Shown: one piece after another, positions 7,329 through 14,918 of the stretch | Position numbering within the stretch: the first letter of the stretch is position 1 | Layout: each line of letters starts with the position of its first letter | Virus record (IMG/VR): IMGVR_UViG_3300033149_003004 | Location: 1 to 64,000 of that record | Reading direction: 5' to 3' (one strand) | DNA from: a virus | Length of the DNA: 64,000 nucleotides | The notes under the pieces: generated by a model | The model's database searches: none | Told to the model about the DNA's origin: nothing | Seen by the model: only the letters and a program-made list of their open reading frames with translations | Position numbers and translations under genes: made by a program

Positions 7329-7791
7329 GTGACTCCACTACCGTCACCAGATTTTTCAAAACCTGGCCAGAAGTCAAAAGTCTCGGCTGCCACCAGCAGA
7401 GTTTTCAGAACCTCACCAGAAGTCAAAAGCCTCGGCTGTCACCAGCAGACTTTTCAAAACCCGGCCGGAAGTCAAAAGTCTCGGCTACTGTCAGCAGACT
7501 TTTCAAAACCCGGCCAGAAGTCAAAAGTCTCGGCTGCCGCCGGCAGACTTTCCGAAACCTGGCCAGAAGTCAAAAGTCTTGGCTACTGTCAGCAGAGTTT
7601 TCAGAATCTCACCAGAAGTCAAAAGTCTTGGCTGTCACCAGCAGACTTTCCGAAACCTGGCCAGAAGTCAAAAGTCTTGGCTACTGTCGGCAGACTTTCC
7701 GAAACCTGGCCGGAAGTCAAAAGTCTTGGTATGTTGGTGTCTATACGAGCGAAGAACCAAAACACGTCTCATTGCAGATGTAGAGTTTGGG
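7287..7791 (+). repeat. 18-bp direct repeats bracketing the 49-bp array
   Basis: GCAGATGTAGAGTTTGGG is present at 7287-7304, inside the 3' end of the putative small terminase gene, and again at 7774-7791 after the repeat array. In the second copy the downstream sequence differs and reads IADVEFGGRGK then stop, like an original gene end. This is what insertion of the array or a duplication across it would leave. Confidence 0.85.
7340..7728 (+). repeat. 49-bp palindromic repeat array, eight units
   Basis: Eight units of 48-50 bases in the same orientation as the array at 1-147. The consensus is CAGACTTTTCAAAACCTGG followed by CCAGAAGTCAAAAGTCTTGG and a short variable linker (ctgtcacc, ctactgt, ctgccacc). 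AGACTTTT and AAAAGTCT form the stem of a possible hairpin in each unit. Reading frames through the array translate to degenerate KPGQKSKVS / FRNLARSQKSW repeats in all frames and are unlikely to be genes. Confidence 0.92.
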
Positions 7792-7879
7792 GGAAGGGGT
7801 AAATAGGTTTATAACTTTATAGGTGTTTCCCCCATATGGAGATTCTCTCACGAAATCCCTCGAAAAACTCGAAATAGTG

Positions 7880-7908
7880 TTGGGCACACCTCTGAAAATT
7901 CCTATAAT
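7880..7908 (+). promoter_or_regulatory. sigma70-like promoter
   Basis: TTGGGC (7880-7885), 17 bases, then a perfect TATAAT (7903-7908). It lies about 13 bases before the outer stem of the structured RNA element and is the only good promoter between the repeat array and the excisionase-like gene. Confidence 0.6.
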
Positions 7909-7921
7909 AGAATAGTAGTAA

Positions 7922-8090
7922 AACGGCTCCATCGGGGAAACCGACATAAGCTCTGGAGGGCGAATCGCCGCAATTGGGTGATAGCTGCCGGGAGCCGTTG
8001 GACAGCGATCGCTAGGTGCCACCCGCCTAGCGAGCTGTGGAAGCCAGGGGACACTACGTTCCTGAGCCGCACAGCTCGCCGGGTTTCTTT
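7922..8090 (+). ncRNA. structured RNA or leader upstream of the excisionase-like gene
   Basis: Compact folded element downstream of the promoter. The outer stem AACGGCTCC (7922-7930) pairs with GGAGCCGTT (7991-7999). Inside are TCGG/CCGA (7932-7935/7941-7944) and GGCG/CGCC (7959-7962/7966-7969) hairpins. Next comes TCGCTAGG/CCTAGCGA (8009-8016/8026-8033), then CGAGCTGTG/CACAGCTCG (8031-8039/8070-8078) followed by a T-run. The last two stems share bases 8031-8033, so they compete slightly. It may be a free small RNA or an attenuator for the gene at 8109. I do not recognise it as a known riboswitch. Confidence 0.6.
8031..8090 (+). terminator. intrinsic terminator / attenuator
   Basis: Nine-base-pair stem CGAGCTGTG/CACAGCTCG with a partly paired loop, followed by CCGGGTTTCTTTTTT. 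The T-rich end lies 18 bases before the excisionase-like ATG, so it would either end the structured RNA or attenuate the genes behind it. Confidence 0.7.
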
Positions 8091-8108
8091 TTTGTTAGGT
8101 GACTATCG

Positions 8109-8354
8109 ATGAGCACTACGACCGTCCGGCACTATCTTCGGCCCCGCGAGGTCGCCGAGATCCTCGATGTCAAACTGGAGACTGTACTTGCCTACATCAG
8201 AGCAGGTCAACTAGCTGCTGTGAACGTGGCCCATCCCGATGCCCGTAGGCGAGCCCGCTGGAGGATCAGTATCGAAGCTCTGGAGCAGTTTGTGACGAAG
8301 CGGACGATCCAGCCGGCCCCGAGCAAGCCCGCTCCCCGGCCCCGGCAGCAATAA
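8109..8354 (+). CDS. excisionase-family (AlpA/Xis-like) HTH protein
   Basis: 81-residue protein with a MerR/excisionase-type winged helix: YLRPREVAEILDVKLETVLA (residues 9-28), YIRAGQLAAVNV, and a wing RARWRISIEALEQFV. It ends in a Pro-rich tail. Such proteins bind DNA as excision factors or as small regulators; with no integrase visible here a regulatory role is as likely. It directly follows the structured RNA and terminator and precedes the Rep-like gene by seven bases. Confidence 0.8.
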   Translation: MSTTTVRHYLRPREVAEILDVKLETVLAYIRAGQLAAVNVAHPDARRRARWRISIEALEQFVTKRTIQPAPSKPAPRPRQQ

Positions 8355-8361
8355 AACTCGC

Positions 8362-9168
8362 ATGTCGCATTTCTTGGGAGCTGACAGTATGACTACTGAT
8401 GACGGCACCGTCCACTTCTACGGCCTGCGTTTTCTGGAGGACGTTTGGCGGTACTACGTTCTGAAGGTAATTACCGCCCGGCAGGCCATCCTTCTCGCCC
8501 ACGTGGACTATTTTTGCAATCCCCAACAGCAGAAGAAGGACGGCGAGTGGGATGCGGTAAAGTCCAAGTTTTTCAGAACCGACACACTGGAGACGATCTT
8601 ACAGTGCTCGCGGTGGACTGTCTGGCACGCGGTGTGTGATCTCCAGCGATTGAGGGGGATGTTCAAGGCTCGGAAGATGGCGCGGGACTTCTGGGAACTG
8701 AAAACTAAGCCCAGACAACGCGAGCAGGCGTTTTACGTGTATCCCATCATTCGCAAGCTGTTCGAGGCGGGAGCGTACACGCCCATCGAAATGTTGATTA
8801 TGGCGGACATCGCCAGTTTTACGCTCAACGGGCAATTCTACTGGAAGTCGAATCGGCAGATCGGTGATCGGCTCGGTCTTAGGAGTAGAGGAGTTGAGTG
8901 GCACTTGGCTGGGTTGCGGGCCAGAGGGGAGTTAATAGCCGAGACGATGACACACGACGAAGCTTGCGAAGTCCTGGAGCGGATCGGGTACGAGAAAATG
9001 TTCAGGCGAAAAGGTGGTCGCATAACGCGTTTCCTTTCCCCGACGCGAGAAGAACTTTGGGAGCACAACCAACCGCGATTTTTGATTGAGGGTTCAGATT
9101 TTGACTGTTGGATTTCCCAGGGGGGTCGGCCGGTGACTGTTGGATTTCCCAGGGGGGTCGGCCGGTGA
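8362..9168 (+). CDS. winged-helix replication-initiation-like protein
   Basis: 268-residue protein with two helix-turn-helix-like regions: TLETILQCSRWTVWHAVCDL near residues 74-93 and NRQIGDRLGLRSRGVEWHLA near 164-183. The arrangement resembles phage and plasmid initiators or two-domain regulators. ATG 8389 is a possible later start. The last 20 codons run into three 32-bp direct repeats, reminiscent of iterons next to a rep gene. Function is inferred only from fold-like pattern and context. Confidence 0.5.
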   Translation: MSHFLGADSMTTDDGTVHFYGLRFLEDVWRYYVLKVITARQAILLAHVDYFCNPQQQKKDGEWDAVKSKFFRTDTLETILQCSRWTVWHAVCDLQRLRGMFKARKMARDFWELKTKPRQREQAFYVYPIIRKLFEAGAYTPIEMLIMADIASFTLNGQFYWKSNRQIGDRLGLRSRGVEWHLAGLRARGELIAETMTHDEACEVLERIGYEKMFRRKGGRITRFLSPTREELWEHNQPRFLIEGSDFDCWISQGGRPVTVGFPRGVGR

Positions 9169-9197
9169 CTGTTGGATTTCCCAGGGGGGTCGGTTGG
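9102..9197 (+). repeat. three 32-bp direct repeats (iteron-like)
   Basis: Units start at 9102, 9134 and 9166: TGACTGTTGGATTTCCCAG followed by GGGGGTCGGCCGG (last copy GGGGGTCGGTTGG). The first two units code for the end of the Rep-like protein. Period and position fit iterons, but a simple recent tandem duplication is equally possible. Confidence 0.85.
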
Positions 9198-9266
9198 AAA
9201 AACTGTGAGGTAATAGATTAAGTACAGGGACCAACTCTTTGGGAAGAAATTAAGTTCAAACTATTG

Positions 9267-9292
9267 GCTCCGTCCCTTACGAGGGACGGAGC
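9267..9292. other. strong perfect hairpin
   Basis: GCTCCGTCCCT and AGGGACGGAGC form an 11-bp perfect stem with a TACG loop, followed by eight G. There is no T-run on either side, so this is probably not a simple terminator. It lies in the 324-base gap 9169-9492, which otherwise holds repeats and no convincing gene. Confidence 0.7.
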
Positions 9293-9367
9293 GGGGGGGG
9301 AGAAAAACTTTTCAACATCATTGATGGAAAAGAGTGTTTTCCCCCTCGGTTTGCTCAGCAAGCACTT

Positions 9368-9401
9368 CGCCGGTTGTTGAAAAACAGAACCTTCGCCGGT
9401 T
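9368..9401 (+). repeat. copy 1 of a short repeat flanking the small gene 9493-9777
   Basis: CGCCGGTTGTTGAAAAACAG followed by AACCTTCGCCGGTT. The same sequence with a phase shift occurs at 9837-9872 after the gene. Just upstream, 9317-9366, is a sequence beginning CATCATTGATGGAAAAGAG that has a degenerate relative near 26655. Confidence 0.75.
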
Positions 9402-9492
9402 AACGACGGAAAAGCAAGAGGAGCAAAAGCCGAACGAACAGCCTGTCCCTGACGAAGACGAAGTGACTTGGTTTTCAAGCGAGGAGTGAAAA

Positions 9493-9777
9493 ATGAAGAT
9501 CCTTGAAGCATTCGCCACCCTGGCGGTGGAACGCGAAGCGGGACGCATCGAGCTTCCACGGTGTCCGTTGCCAAACGGCCTGGACCTGGGGGTGGAATTT
9601 GTCGTGGCACTGTGCCTCGCCACCGATCGCCTGCATGGGTGCAAGACGGTGGAGGACTTGCTGAACGGAGCGATTCGGGCAGGAACCGATTTTGTGCATG
9701 GCTTGTTCGACCCGGCGGATCTGGACCGTGCAATGATCCGCGTCTGCGGCATGATCGAAGATACGGGCGAACGATGA
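9493..9777 (+). CDS. hypothetical protein
   Basis: 94-residue acidic protein with no family I recognise; helical, with LGVEFVVALCLATDRLHGCK in the middle and VEDLLNGAIRAGTDF. GAGGAG lies 6 bases before the ATG, supporting this frame over the overlapping frame at 9561-9842. It is isolated between two copies of a short repeat, which may mark it as a movable cassette. Confidence 0.55.
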   Translation: MKILEAFATLAVEREAGRIELPRCPLPNGLDLGVEFVVALCLATDRLHGCKTVEDLLNGAIRAGTDFVHGLFDPADLDRAMIRVCGMIEDTGER

Positions 9778-9836
9778 AGTCCGCCGAATTGCAGGCCTCA
9801 GTGATGCAAAAATTCAACATCAGCGAGAAGACCTAT

Positions 9837-9872
9837 TGTTGAAAAACAGAACCTCGCCGGTTGTTGAAAAAC
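9837..9872 (+). repeat. copy 2 of the short repeat flanking 9493-9777
   Basis: TGTTGAAAAACAGAACCTCG then CCGGTTGTTGAAAAAC; compare 9368-9401. The two copies bracket the small hypothetical gene. The 318-base gap 9778-10095 holds only this and the inverted 49-bp repeats. Confidence 0.75.
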
Positions 9873-9948
9873 TACTGAGCGAGAGAACAGAAAGTGAGAA
9901 AGATTGGTGAATACTGCGTTGTTTTCATCGTTCTGAAAATTCGGTCAG

Positions 9949-10041
9949 TGACGGCCAAAACTTTTGACTTCTGGCCAGGTTTTGAAAAATCTGCCACCAG
10001 CAGCCGAGACTTTTGACTTCTGGCCAGGTTTTGAAAAATCT
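9949..10041 (-). repeat. 49-bp palindromic repeat, two inverted units
   Basis: Two units of the 49-bp repeat in reverse orientation (ACTTTTGACTTCTGGCCAGG then TTTTGAAAAATCTG, twice). They stand opposite in direction to the eight-unit array at 7340, so the 7.7-9.9 kb segment with the excisionase-like and Rep-like genes is bounded by inverted copies. Confidence 0.88.
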
Positions 10042-10095
10042 GATCTGGTGGCGGAGGAGAAAAGAAGATATTGATCTACTTACTCTAGGGGGTAA

Positions 10096-11823
10096 GTGAA
10101 GAAACAAGCACTATCGAGTACCCGAAAGCCGAAAAATGTACGAAAAGTTGGACCTGGTAGGAGCACAGAGAAAAATAGATGCAGATCGATGACAGAAGAG
10201 AAATTACAACAACTGCCGTTTTCGCCAAACAATGTGGAAGAACTGGTTGAGAGGAAAGCTGCTGACGATTTTGTCTTCTTCGCCCGCCAGTTAGTGATCC
10301 CTGGAGCAAACGGCCGACTACTTCTCGAAGACGCAATGCGTTGGTACGAAGAGCAGGGAGTTGAACCCTTTCAACGGCGGTTTTTCGAAGACATAGCACC
10401 GTCGCTCACTGCAGTGAGAATGGGGACCGATCCTCCCTGCCGCCGCTTCTGGTTGGAACGGACGAAGAAAGCGGGGAAGGACAGTGATCTGGCTGTGTGT
10501 CTTTTGTGGCTGATGGCCTTTCCCCGCCGGCCCACTTTTTGCCAAGTCGTTGCAGCGAGCCGCAAGCAAGCCGGAATCATAAGACATAGGGCTGAGGACA
10601 TCTGTTTTTTCAACCGTTGGCTTGCAGAGAAAGTGCGGTTCACACGAGCAGGGATGGTCAGTATTTGTGGGCTGGCGGAAACGAGAATCGAAGCGACCGA
10701 CAAAGCAACCGCTCACGGAGATTCACCGCAGCTGCTGATTCTGAACGAATTAGTACATGTGACGAAGTGGGAAGCAATGGAAAGCCATTACAACAACGCC
10801 TCTGGCGTACCTCGCGGTGTGATGATTGTGTCGACGAATGCTGGTTACAGGGGAACGAGGGCAGAAGTGTGGAAACAAAATGCTCTGAAGAAAAGTGACC
10901 GGTGGCATGTACATGTTTGGGATAGGTGCGCTCCGTGGCTGAAGGAAGAGGATGTGGAAGATGCACGTTCGGCTAACATACCATCGGAATTCGACAGATT
11001 GTTCAGTGGCCGGTGGGTGAGCGGAAGAGGTGGGAGCTTGACGGAGGAGTCAATTGACAACGTGTTTCGCTCTTATTTGCGACCGATGACGGGGGGAGAA
11101 AAAGGTTGGGAGTTTGTAGCCGGACTTGATCTGGGAATCAGTCATGATCATGCAGGATTGCTTGTTCTGGGATTGAACGGAAAAGAGAATCGATTGCGCG
11201 TGGCTTGGATGAAAGATTGGAAACCATCACTGCCGAATGAGAAAGGGCGATTGGAAGTAGACATTTCCCTGGTAAAGCGATCGATCGTGCAAATGAACCA
11301 TCAATTCTCACCGATTTGGTTTGGGTATGATCCGGCTGCTGGAGGTAGTTTTTTGGCCCAGGAAATGAGAGATGCTGGCGTTAGGATGACATCGGTGCCC
11401 TTTTCTGGGAGTTCGCTAGACGCCATGGCTAAGGCGTTCATGATGGCGGTTAAGTCAGGAAAGCTGGAAAGCTACGAATCGGAGGTACTCCGCCGCGATC
11501 TCGGGAAGTTTGACATTCAGCCAGTTTTGCCGGAGAGATATAGAATTAAGGCAATTAGCGACGAATATGGACATGCAGATGTGGGAACAGCTTTGCTGAT
11601 CTGCTTGCCGAAAGCGATTGAATTGGTCGGAGATTTGACACCTGTGCCTTCGCAGGTGTTTTTTCACGAGGAGGGCGAGGCGTGGATGGAGGATCAAGAG
11701 GTGGAGAAGGCAAAGCGGAGTGACCCATTTCTGAAAGACATTCTGGAGGGAGTCGAAGAAGACGAGGAAGAAATGAGGACAAAGATGTCGAGGGACATGG
11801 GAGACTTTCTGGATTTGATGTGA
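10096..11823 (+). CDS. terminase large subunit
   Basis: 575-residue packaging motor with ATPase and RNase H-fold nuclease. The P-loop position carries KKAGKDSD (124-131), without the usual GxxGxGK. The Walker B-like strand is LLILNE (about 213-218), with Asn where Asp is normal. The nuclease half shows GLDLGISHDHAG near 345, FGYDPAAGG near 410, and a last acidic motif DEYGHADVGTALL near 488. Start GTG with GGGGG upstream. Domain order and length are typical; the motifs are atypical. The C-terminus is acidic. Confidence 0.88.
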   Translation: MKKQALSSTRKPKNVRKVGPGRSTEKNRCRSMTEEKLQQLPFSPNNVEELVERKAADDFVFFARQLVIPGANGRLLLEDAMRWYEEQGVEPFQRRFFEDIAPSLTAVRMGTDPPCRRFWLERTKKAGKDSDLAVCLLWLMAFPRRPTFCQVVAASRKQAGIIRHRAEDICFFNRWLAEKVRFTRAGMVSICGLAETRIEATDKATAHGDSPQLLILNELVHVTKWEAMESHYNNASGVPRGVMIVSTNAGYRGTRAEVWKQNALKKSDRWHVHVWDRCAPWLKEEDVEDARSANIPSEFDRLFSGRWVSGRGGSLTEESIDNVFRSYLRPMTGGEKGWEFVAGLDLGISHDHAGLLVLGLNGKENRLRVAWMKDWKPSLPNEKGRLEVDISLVKRSIVQMNHQFSPIWFGYDPAAGGSFLAQEMRDAGVRMTSVPFSGSSLDAMAKAFMMAVKSGKLESYESEVLRRDLGKFDIQPVLPERYRIKAISDEYGHADVGTALLICLPKAIELVGDLTPVPSQVFFHEEGEAWMEDQEVEKAKRSDPFLKDILEGVEEDEEEMRTKMSRDMGDFLDLM

Positions 11824-11844
11824 CGAGAATCCTTGTAATTCCTA

Positions 11845-11873
11845 TAGGAGAGAATCGAGTTTCCCCTTATAAT
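11845..11873 (+). promoter_or_regulatory. promoter, TAGGAG-N17-TATAAT type
   Basis: TAGGAG (11845-11850), 17 bases, TATAAT (11868-11873). A second site at 27033-27061 has the same TAGGAG and TATAAT with the same spacing and shares TTTCC and CCTTATAAT. The -35 is unlike the sigma70 consensus, so it may belong to a phage-specific or activated promoter class. The next ATG is 15 bases after the TATAAT, so the transcript would be nearly leaderless. Confidence 0.5.
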
Positions 11874-11888
11874 GGGAGGGGCCAGAGA

Positions 11889-12239
11889 ATGAACACGAGG
11901 AAAGAGAGGGACAGTACGGAGTGGATGTTGAAGGTAGTGTCAACGGGGGAAGTGGAAGGCTGTCCAAACTTCCCCCGCGAGTTCCTGTGTGGTCTGCGTG
12001 GGGCTTTGGAGGCAGGGTTGAGCTGTGAGGAAATTACGGCACTGCTGATCCTATTCACAGGGATATATGAAGCGTCGCAGCGGTACTCTGGTGAGGAATT
12101 GATAAGGCGTTCAGTTCTGCTGACCCGCACGATGTCAGGTGATATAGAGTATCTCAACCAAGTACGTGAGCAGAGCGAAAGGAATAAGCGATTCAGGCAA
12201 GCATTGATCCGTCGTAGAGGTCGGAAGGCGGGCAGGTAA
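11889..12239 (+). CDS. hypothetical protein
   Basis: 116 residues from ATG 11889, with GGGAGGGG upstream; the frame is open from GTG 11820, which overlaps the terminase stop, so a 139-residue form is possible. No family recognised. Helical, with LCGLRGALEAGLSCEEITAL in the middle and a basic end RQALIRRRGRKAGR that could bind nucleic acid. Confidence 0.55.
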   Translation: MNTRKERDSTEWMLKVVSTGEVEGCPNFPREFLCGLRGALEAGLSCEEITALLILFTGIYEASQRYSGEELIRRSVLLTRTMSGDIEYLNQVREQSERNKRFRQALIRRRGRKAGR

Positions 12240-12290
12240 GATGAGCGGAGTGTAGCAGTAGCGGTGAGGGATACTTGATGAGGTGATGCG

Positions 12291-12902
12291 ATGCCAATCA
12301 GATTCGATGGCACTCTGAACATGGTCAAGCCTGGCGACGTATTGGAGTTTCGGTCTACTAGTTGCTTTGGCCGGCTCATTACACTGTGCACTTTGGGGTC
12401 GCAGCACGTCGGAGTTGTAACTAGGCACCCAGAAGATAGTAGACTTGTTGTCTGGGAGTCGACGATGAGTTTACCTCTTCCGTGTCTGTTTGCGGGCAGG
12501 CGGGTACGCGGCGTGGGTTGCCGATTGTTGAGGCGTCGTGTGCTGTACGAGCTCCACCGCAACGGTTATGTCTGGATTCATCCGTTGGTTACACCGCTTG
12601 ACGGGTACGAAAGCAGGATGCTTGCGATGGTATGCTACAATACCAGAGGCACACCCTATGATTGGTGGGGAGCATTTCAAAGCCGGACGCTTGGCGGTCG
12701 TTACTTAACGCGGCGTATTGTGCCGAGTGTCGAGGACGCGAAGTCGCTGTATTGCAATGAGGCTGTTGCGTTCTGGCTTCGGGAAGTTGGGCGATTCAAA
12801 CGCGATAATGCGGCTGCGTTCAATCCGAGGACGTTTTTGAAAGCGCAGCATGAAGACGGGATGCATGAAGAACCGATCGAATTGAAATTGAATAGCTTGT
12901 AG
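12291..12902 (+). CDS. permuted NlpC/P60 (YiiX/YebB-like) papain-fold protein
   Basis: 203 residues. KPGDVLEFRST (13-23) followed by GSQHVGVVTRH near 36-46 is the GD..l....HvGi signature of YiiX/YebB-type permuted NlpC/P60 proteins, and LYCNEAVAFWLREVG near 153-167 supplies the catalytic Cys. These hydrolyse amide or peptide bonds in cell walls, or lipids. In this position, with membrane proteins following, a lysis or entry role is likely. Confidence 0.7.
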   Translation: MPIRFDGTLNMVKPGDVLEFRSTSCFGRLITLCTLGSQHVGVVTRHPEDSRLVVWESTMSLPLPCLFAGRRVRGVGCRLLRRRVLYELHRNGYVWIHPLVTPLDGYESRMLAMVCYNTRGTPYDWWGAFQSRTLGGRYLTRRIVPSVEDAKSLYCNEAVAFWLREVGRFKRDNAAAFNPRTFLKAQHEDGMHEEPIELKLNSL

Positions 12903-12945
12903 CTTGGAAGGATGTGTTCGTCCGGAAGATGAAAGGAGTGAAGCG

Positions 12946-13344
12946 ATGCGAGAACGTGTAGTGTGGATGCTGATAGCGATGATGATCGTGGACATCACCA
13001 TCGGCATGTATGGTCTGTTCAAGATGCACAAGATGCAAAAGGCACAGGAGCAGACGGACCGATCTCAATGGGCAGCGATGGTTCAGATGCACAGGCAGAT
13101 GGTAGTCGAACACAAGCAGACTGAGGACAAGCCTGCCGATCTGAACAAGCAATCCGAACCGCCGCCGATAGTGCAACCTCAGATTCCGGACAATGCTGGG
13201 ATTCCGGACATTCTTCCGCCTCCCGGGCCCGCGCCCGAAGTAGAGCAGAGAGAGGAAGGATGCAGCTTCTCCGCTGGCTTACTGATACTGATTTTGGCTG
13301 TGATCGCCGCTTTTGTGATTGGGGGTGAAATTGAAATTGGATAG
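12946..13344 (+). CDS. two-TM protein, internally deleted copy of the gene at 14099
   Basis: 132 residues. Residues 1-62 are nearly identical to the N-terminus of the 14099-14905 product (TM segment VVWMLIAMMIVDITIGMYGL, then a Gln/Lys-rich helix), and the C-terminal Pro-rich stretch and final TM (GLLILILAVIAAFVIGG) are also nearly identical. The roughly 135 residues between them are missing. AAAGGAG precedes ATG 12946. Flanking DNA is also duplicated, so this is a partial tandem duplication that may still be expressed. Confidence 0.65.
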   Translation: MRERVVWMLIAMMIVDITIGMYGLFKMHKMQKAQEQTDRSQWAAMVQMHRQMVVEHKQTEDKPADLNKQSEPPPIVQPQIPDNAGIPDILPPPGPAPEVEQREEGCSFSAGLLILILAVIAAFVIGGEIEIG

Positions 13345-13367
13345 CTTGTAGCTTGGAAGGACGTGCG

Positions 13368-14081
13368 ATGCGGAGCATGATAATCCTGACTATGACAGCG
13401 GCTTGTTTCGGTTGCGGTCCCGTCGCTTTGCAGCAGGATGCAGCTCGGGAGCCTGAGAAGACTGAATGGATTCTTCACCCTGCGGTGGATCATTGCTACA
13501 AGACCGACGATGGGCGGTGGATGTGCCCACGCGGAAAACAAGTCGAGGCAGAAGCTCGGCAATTGTTGACATCGCTTGCCGGGAGCAAGACAGAAAATTC
13601 GCCACCGAACTTGCTTGATCTTCCGCCTGGTTTACGGCAGAGCAATTGGGGGACTGGAAGCTGTGCACACGCGGCGATCGTCGATATATTGCGGCAGCAC
13701 GGCTACTTCGCCCTGGCTCAGTGGTGGCGTTCACATCACAGTGGGGCCTACGGGATCGGCAGTGGTGTAAGGGATCTCGGAGAGCTTGGTCTTTCGGTGG
13801 CCTATACGTTGGATGGCAGAGAGGAGTTTTTGGAGTGGTGTTCCAGGAACCGGCATGGGGCCGCTATCCAGTACGATAACGTTTACGGATGGAGACGTGG
13901 TCCACATGCCGTAACGTTTCGAGGTTACGCGGACGGTTATGCGTATTTGCAGGACAACAACGCGCCGGATCAAGTGAAGTGTGTGAGGAAGGATGTGTTC
14001 GTCCGGAAGTGGAAACAGGATGGCGGGAACGCATTGACGCTTGTCGCAAACCCAATCCCGCCGTCATTGCGGTTACCTTAG
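13368..14081 (+). CDS. exported papain-like (C39-like) cysteine peptidase
   Basis: 237 residues from ATG 13368. The N-terminus has a short hydrophobic stretch MIILTMTAACFGCG, a signal or weak lipoprotein signal. The catalytic Cys motif NWGTGSCAHAAIVDIL is near residues 98-113 and the His motif GPHAVTFRGY near 183-192, followed by an Asn/Asp loop LQDNNAPD. This layout is the papain/C39 fold; the substrate is unknown. A short stretch near its 3' end (13989-14011) is duplicated at 12906-12928. Confidence 0.7.
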   Translation: MRSMIILTMTAACFGCGPVALQQDAAREPEKTEWILHPAVDHCYKTDDGRWMCPRGKQVEAEARQLLTSLAGSKTENSPPNLLDLPPGLRQSNWGTGSCAHAAIVDILRQHGYFALAQWWRSHHSGAYGIGSGVRDLGELGLSVAYTLDGREEFLEWCSRNRHGAAIQYDNVYGWRRGPHAVTFRGYADGYAYLQDNNAPDQVKCVRKDVFVRKWKQDGGNALTLVANPIPPSLRLP

Positions 14082-14098
14082 ATGAAAGGAGTGAAGCG

Positions 14099-14905
14099 AT
14101 GCGAGAACGTGTAGTGTGGATGCTGATAGCGATGATGATCGTGGACATCACCATCGGCATGTATGGTCTGTTCAAGATGCAAAAGACACAGGAGCAGACG
14201 GACCGATCTCAATGGGCAGCGATGGTTCAGATGCACAGGCAGATGGTAGTCGAACACAAGCAGACTGAGGACAAGCTTGCCGATCTGAACAAGCAATCCG
14301 AACGGATGATTGAAGCATTTACCCAAGACTTGCCGGAGACGGGTGGAGCGTGGTACACGACGCTGTTCCTGGACGATGACTGGAAGGATCGACCGGAGCA
14401 GGTCGAATTGGTGAGTTGGTTTTGCACTGACCCACGTCTGGCGAAGCTCAAGGATGATACGATCGACAACATCTACACACCCTCTCACCCGTTGTATAAA
14501 GCTCGATATGCGAAGTCGATCAAGCGATTGCCGGCGATTGCTGTGCAAGATTCCAAGGGGGTGACGCGGTACGCGATTGGCCAGAACAGGCCGATACCGT
14601 CGTCTTCGGACGAGTTGGCAAAGCAATTGCAGCAGATATTTCGGAGGTGGCAGGATTGCTGTCCACGGCCGTTCAAGCAAGATGACGATGAAGACGAACC
14701 GCCGCCGATAGTGCAACCTCAGATTCCGGACAATGCTGGGATTCCGGACATTCTTCCGCCTCCCGGGCCTGCGTCCGAAGTAGAGCAGAGAGAGGAAGGG
14801 AGCAGCTTCCCCGTTGGCTTACTGATTTTGGCTGTGATCGTCGCTTTTGTGATTGGGGGAGCAGTCTCGGTTGTTTACAACATCAAGCGTACTCCAAGTC
14901 CATGA
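14099..14905 (+). CDS. two-TM coiled-coil protein, full-length copy
   Basis: 268 residues from ATG 14099 (AAAGGAG upstream). TM helix at residues 5-25, Gln/Lys-rich coiled coil to about 65, a soluble domain with WYTTLFLDDDWKDRPEQVEL and FCTDPRLAKL (about 80-195), a Pro-rich linker DNAGIPDILPPPGPASE, and a C-terminal TM GLLILAVIVAFVIGG near 240-256. No family recognised. Together with the neighbouring membrane proteins it could belong to the lysis apparatus. Confidence 0.65.
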   Translation: MRERVVWMLIAMMIVDITIGMYGLFKMQKTQEQTDRSQWAAMVQMHRQMVVEHKQTEDKLADLNKQSERMIEAFTQDLPETGGAWYTTLFLDDDWKDRPEQVELVSWFCTDPRLAKLKDDTIDNIYTPSHPLYKARYAKSIKRLPAIAVQDSKGVTRYAIGQNRPIPSSSDELAKQLQQIFRRWQDCCPRPFKQDDDEDEPPPIVQPQIPDNAGIPDILPPPGPASEVEQREEGSSFPVGLLILAVIVAFVIGGAVSVVYNIKRTPSP

Positions 14906-14918
14906 GGAGGAATGAGCG

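Noticed and set aside
7325-7806. Three overlapping frames of about 75-157 codons through the 49-bp repeats
   Set aside because: The repeat unit is not a multiple of three and all three frames stay open only because the repeat lacks stops; the peptides are degenerate versions of one sequence with no ribosome site.
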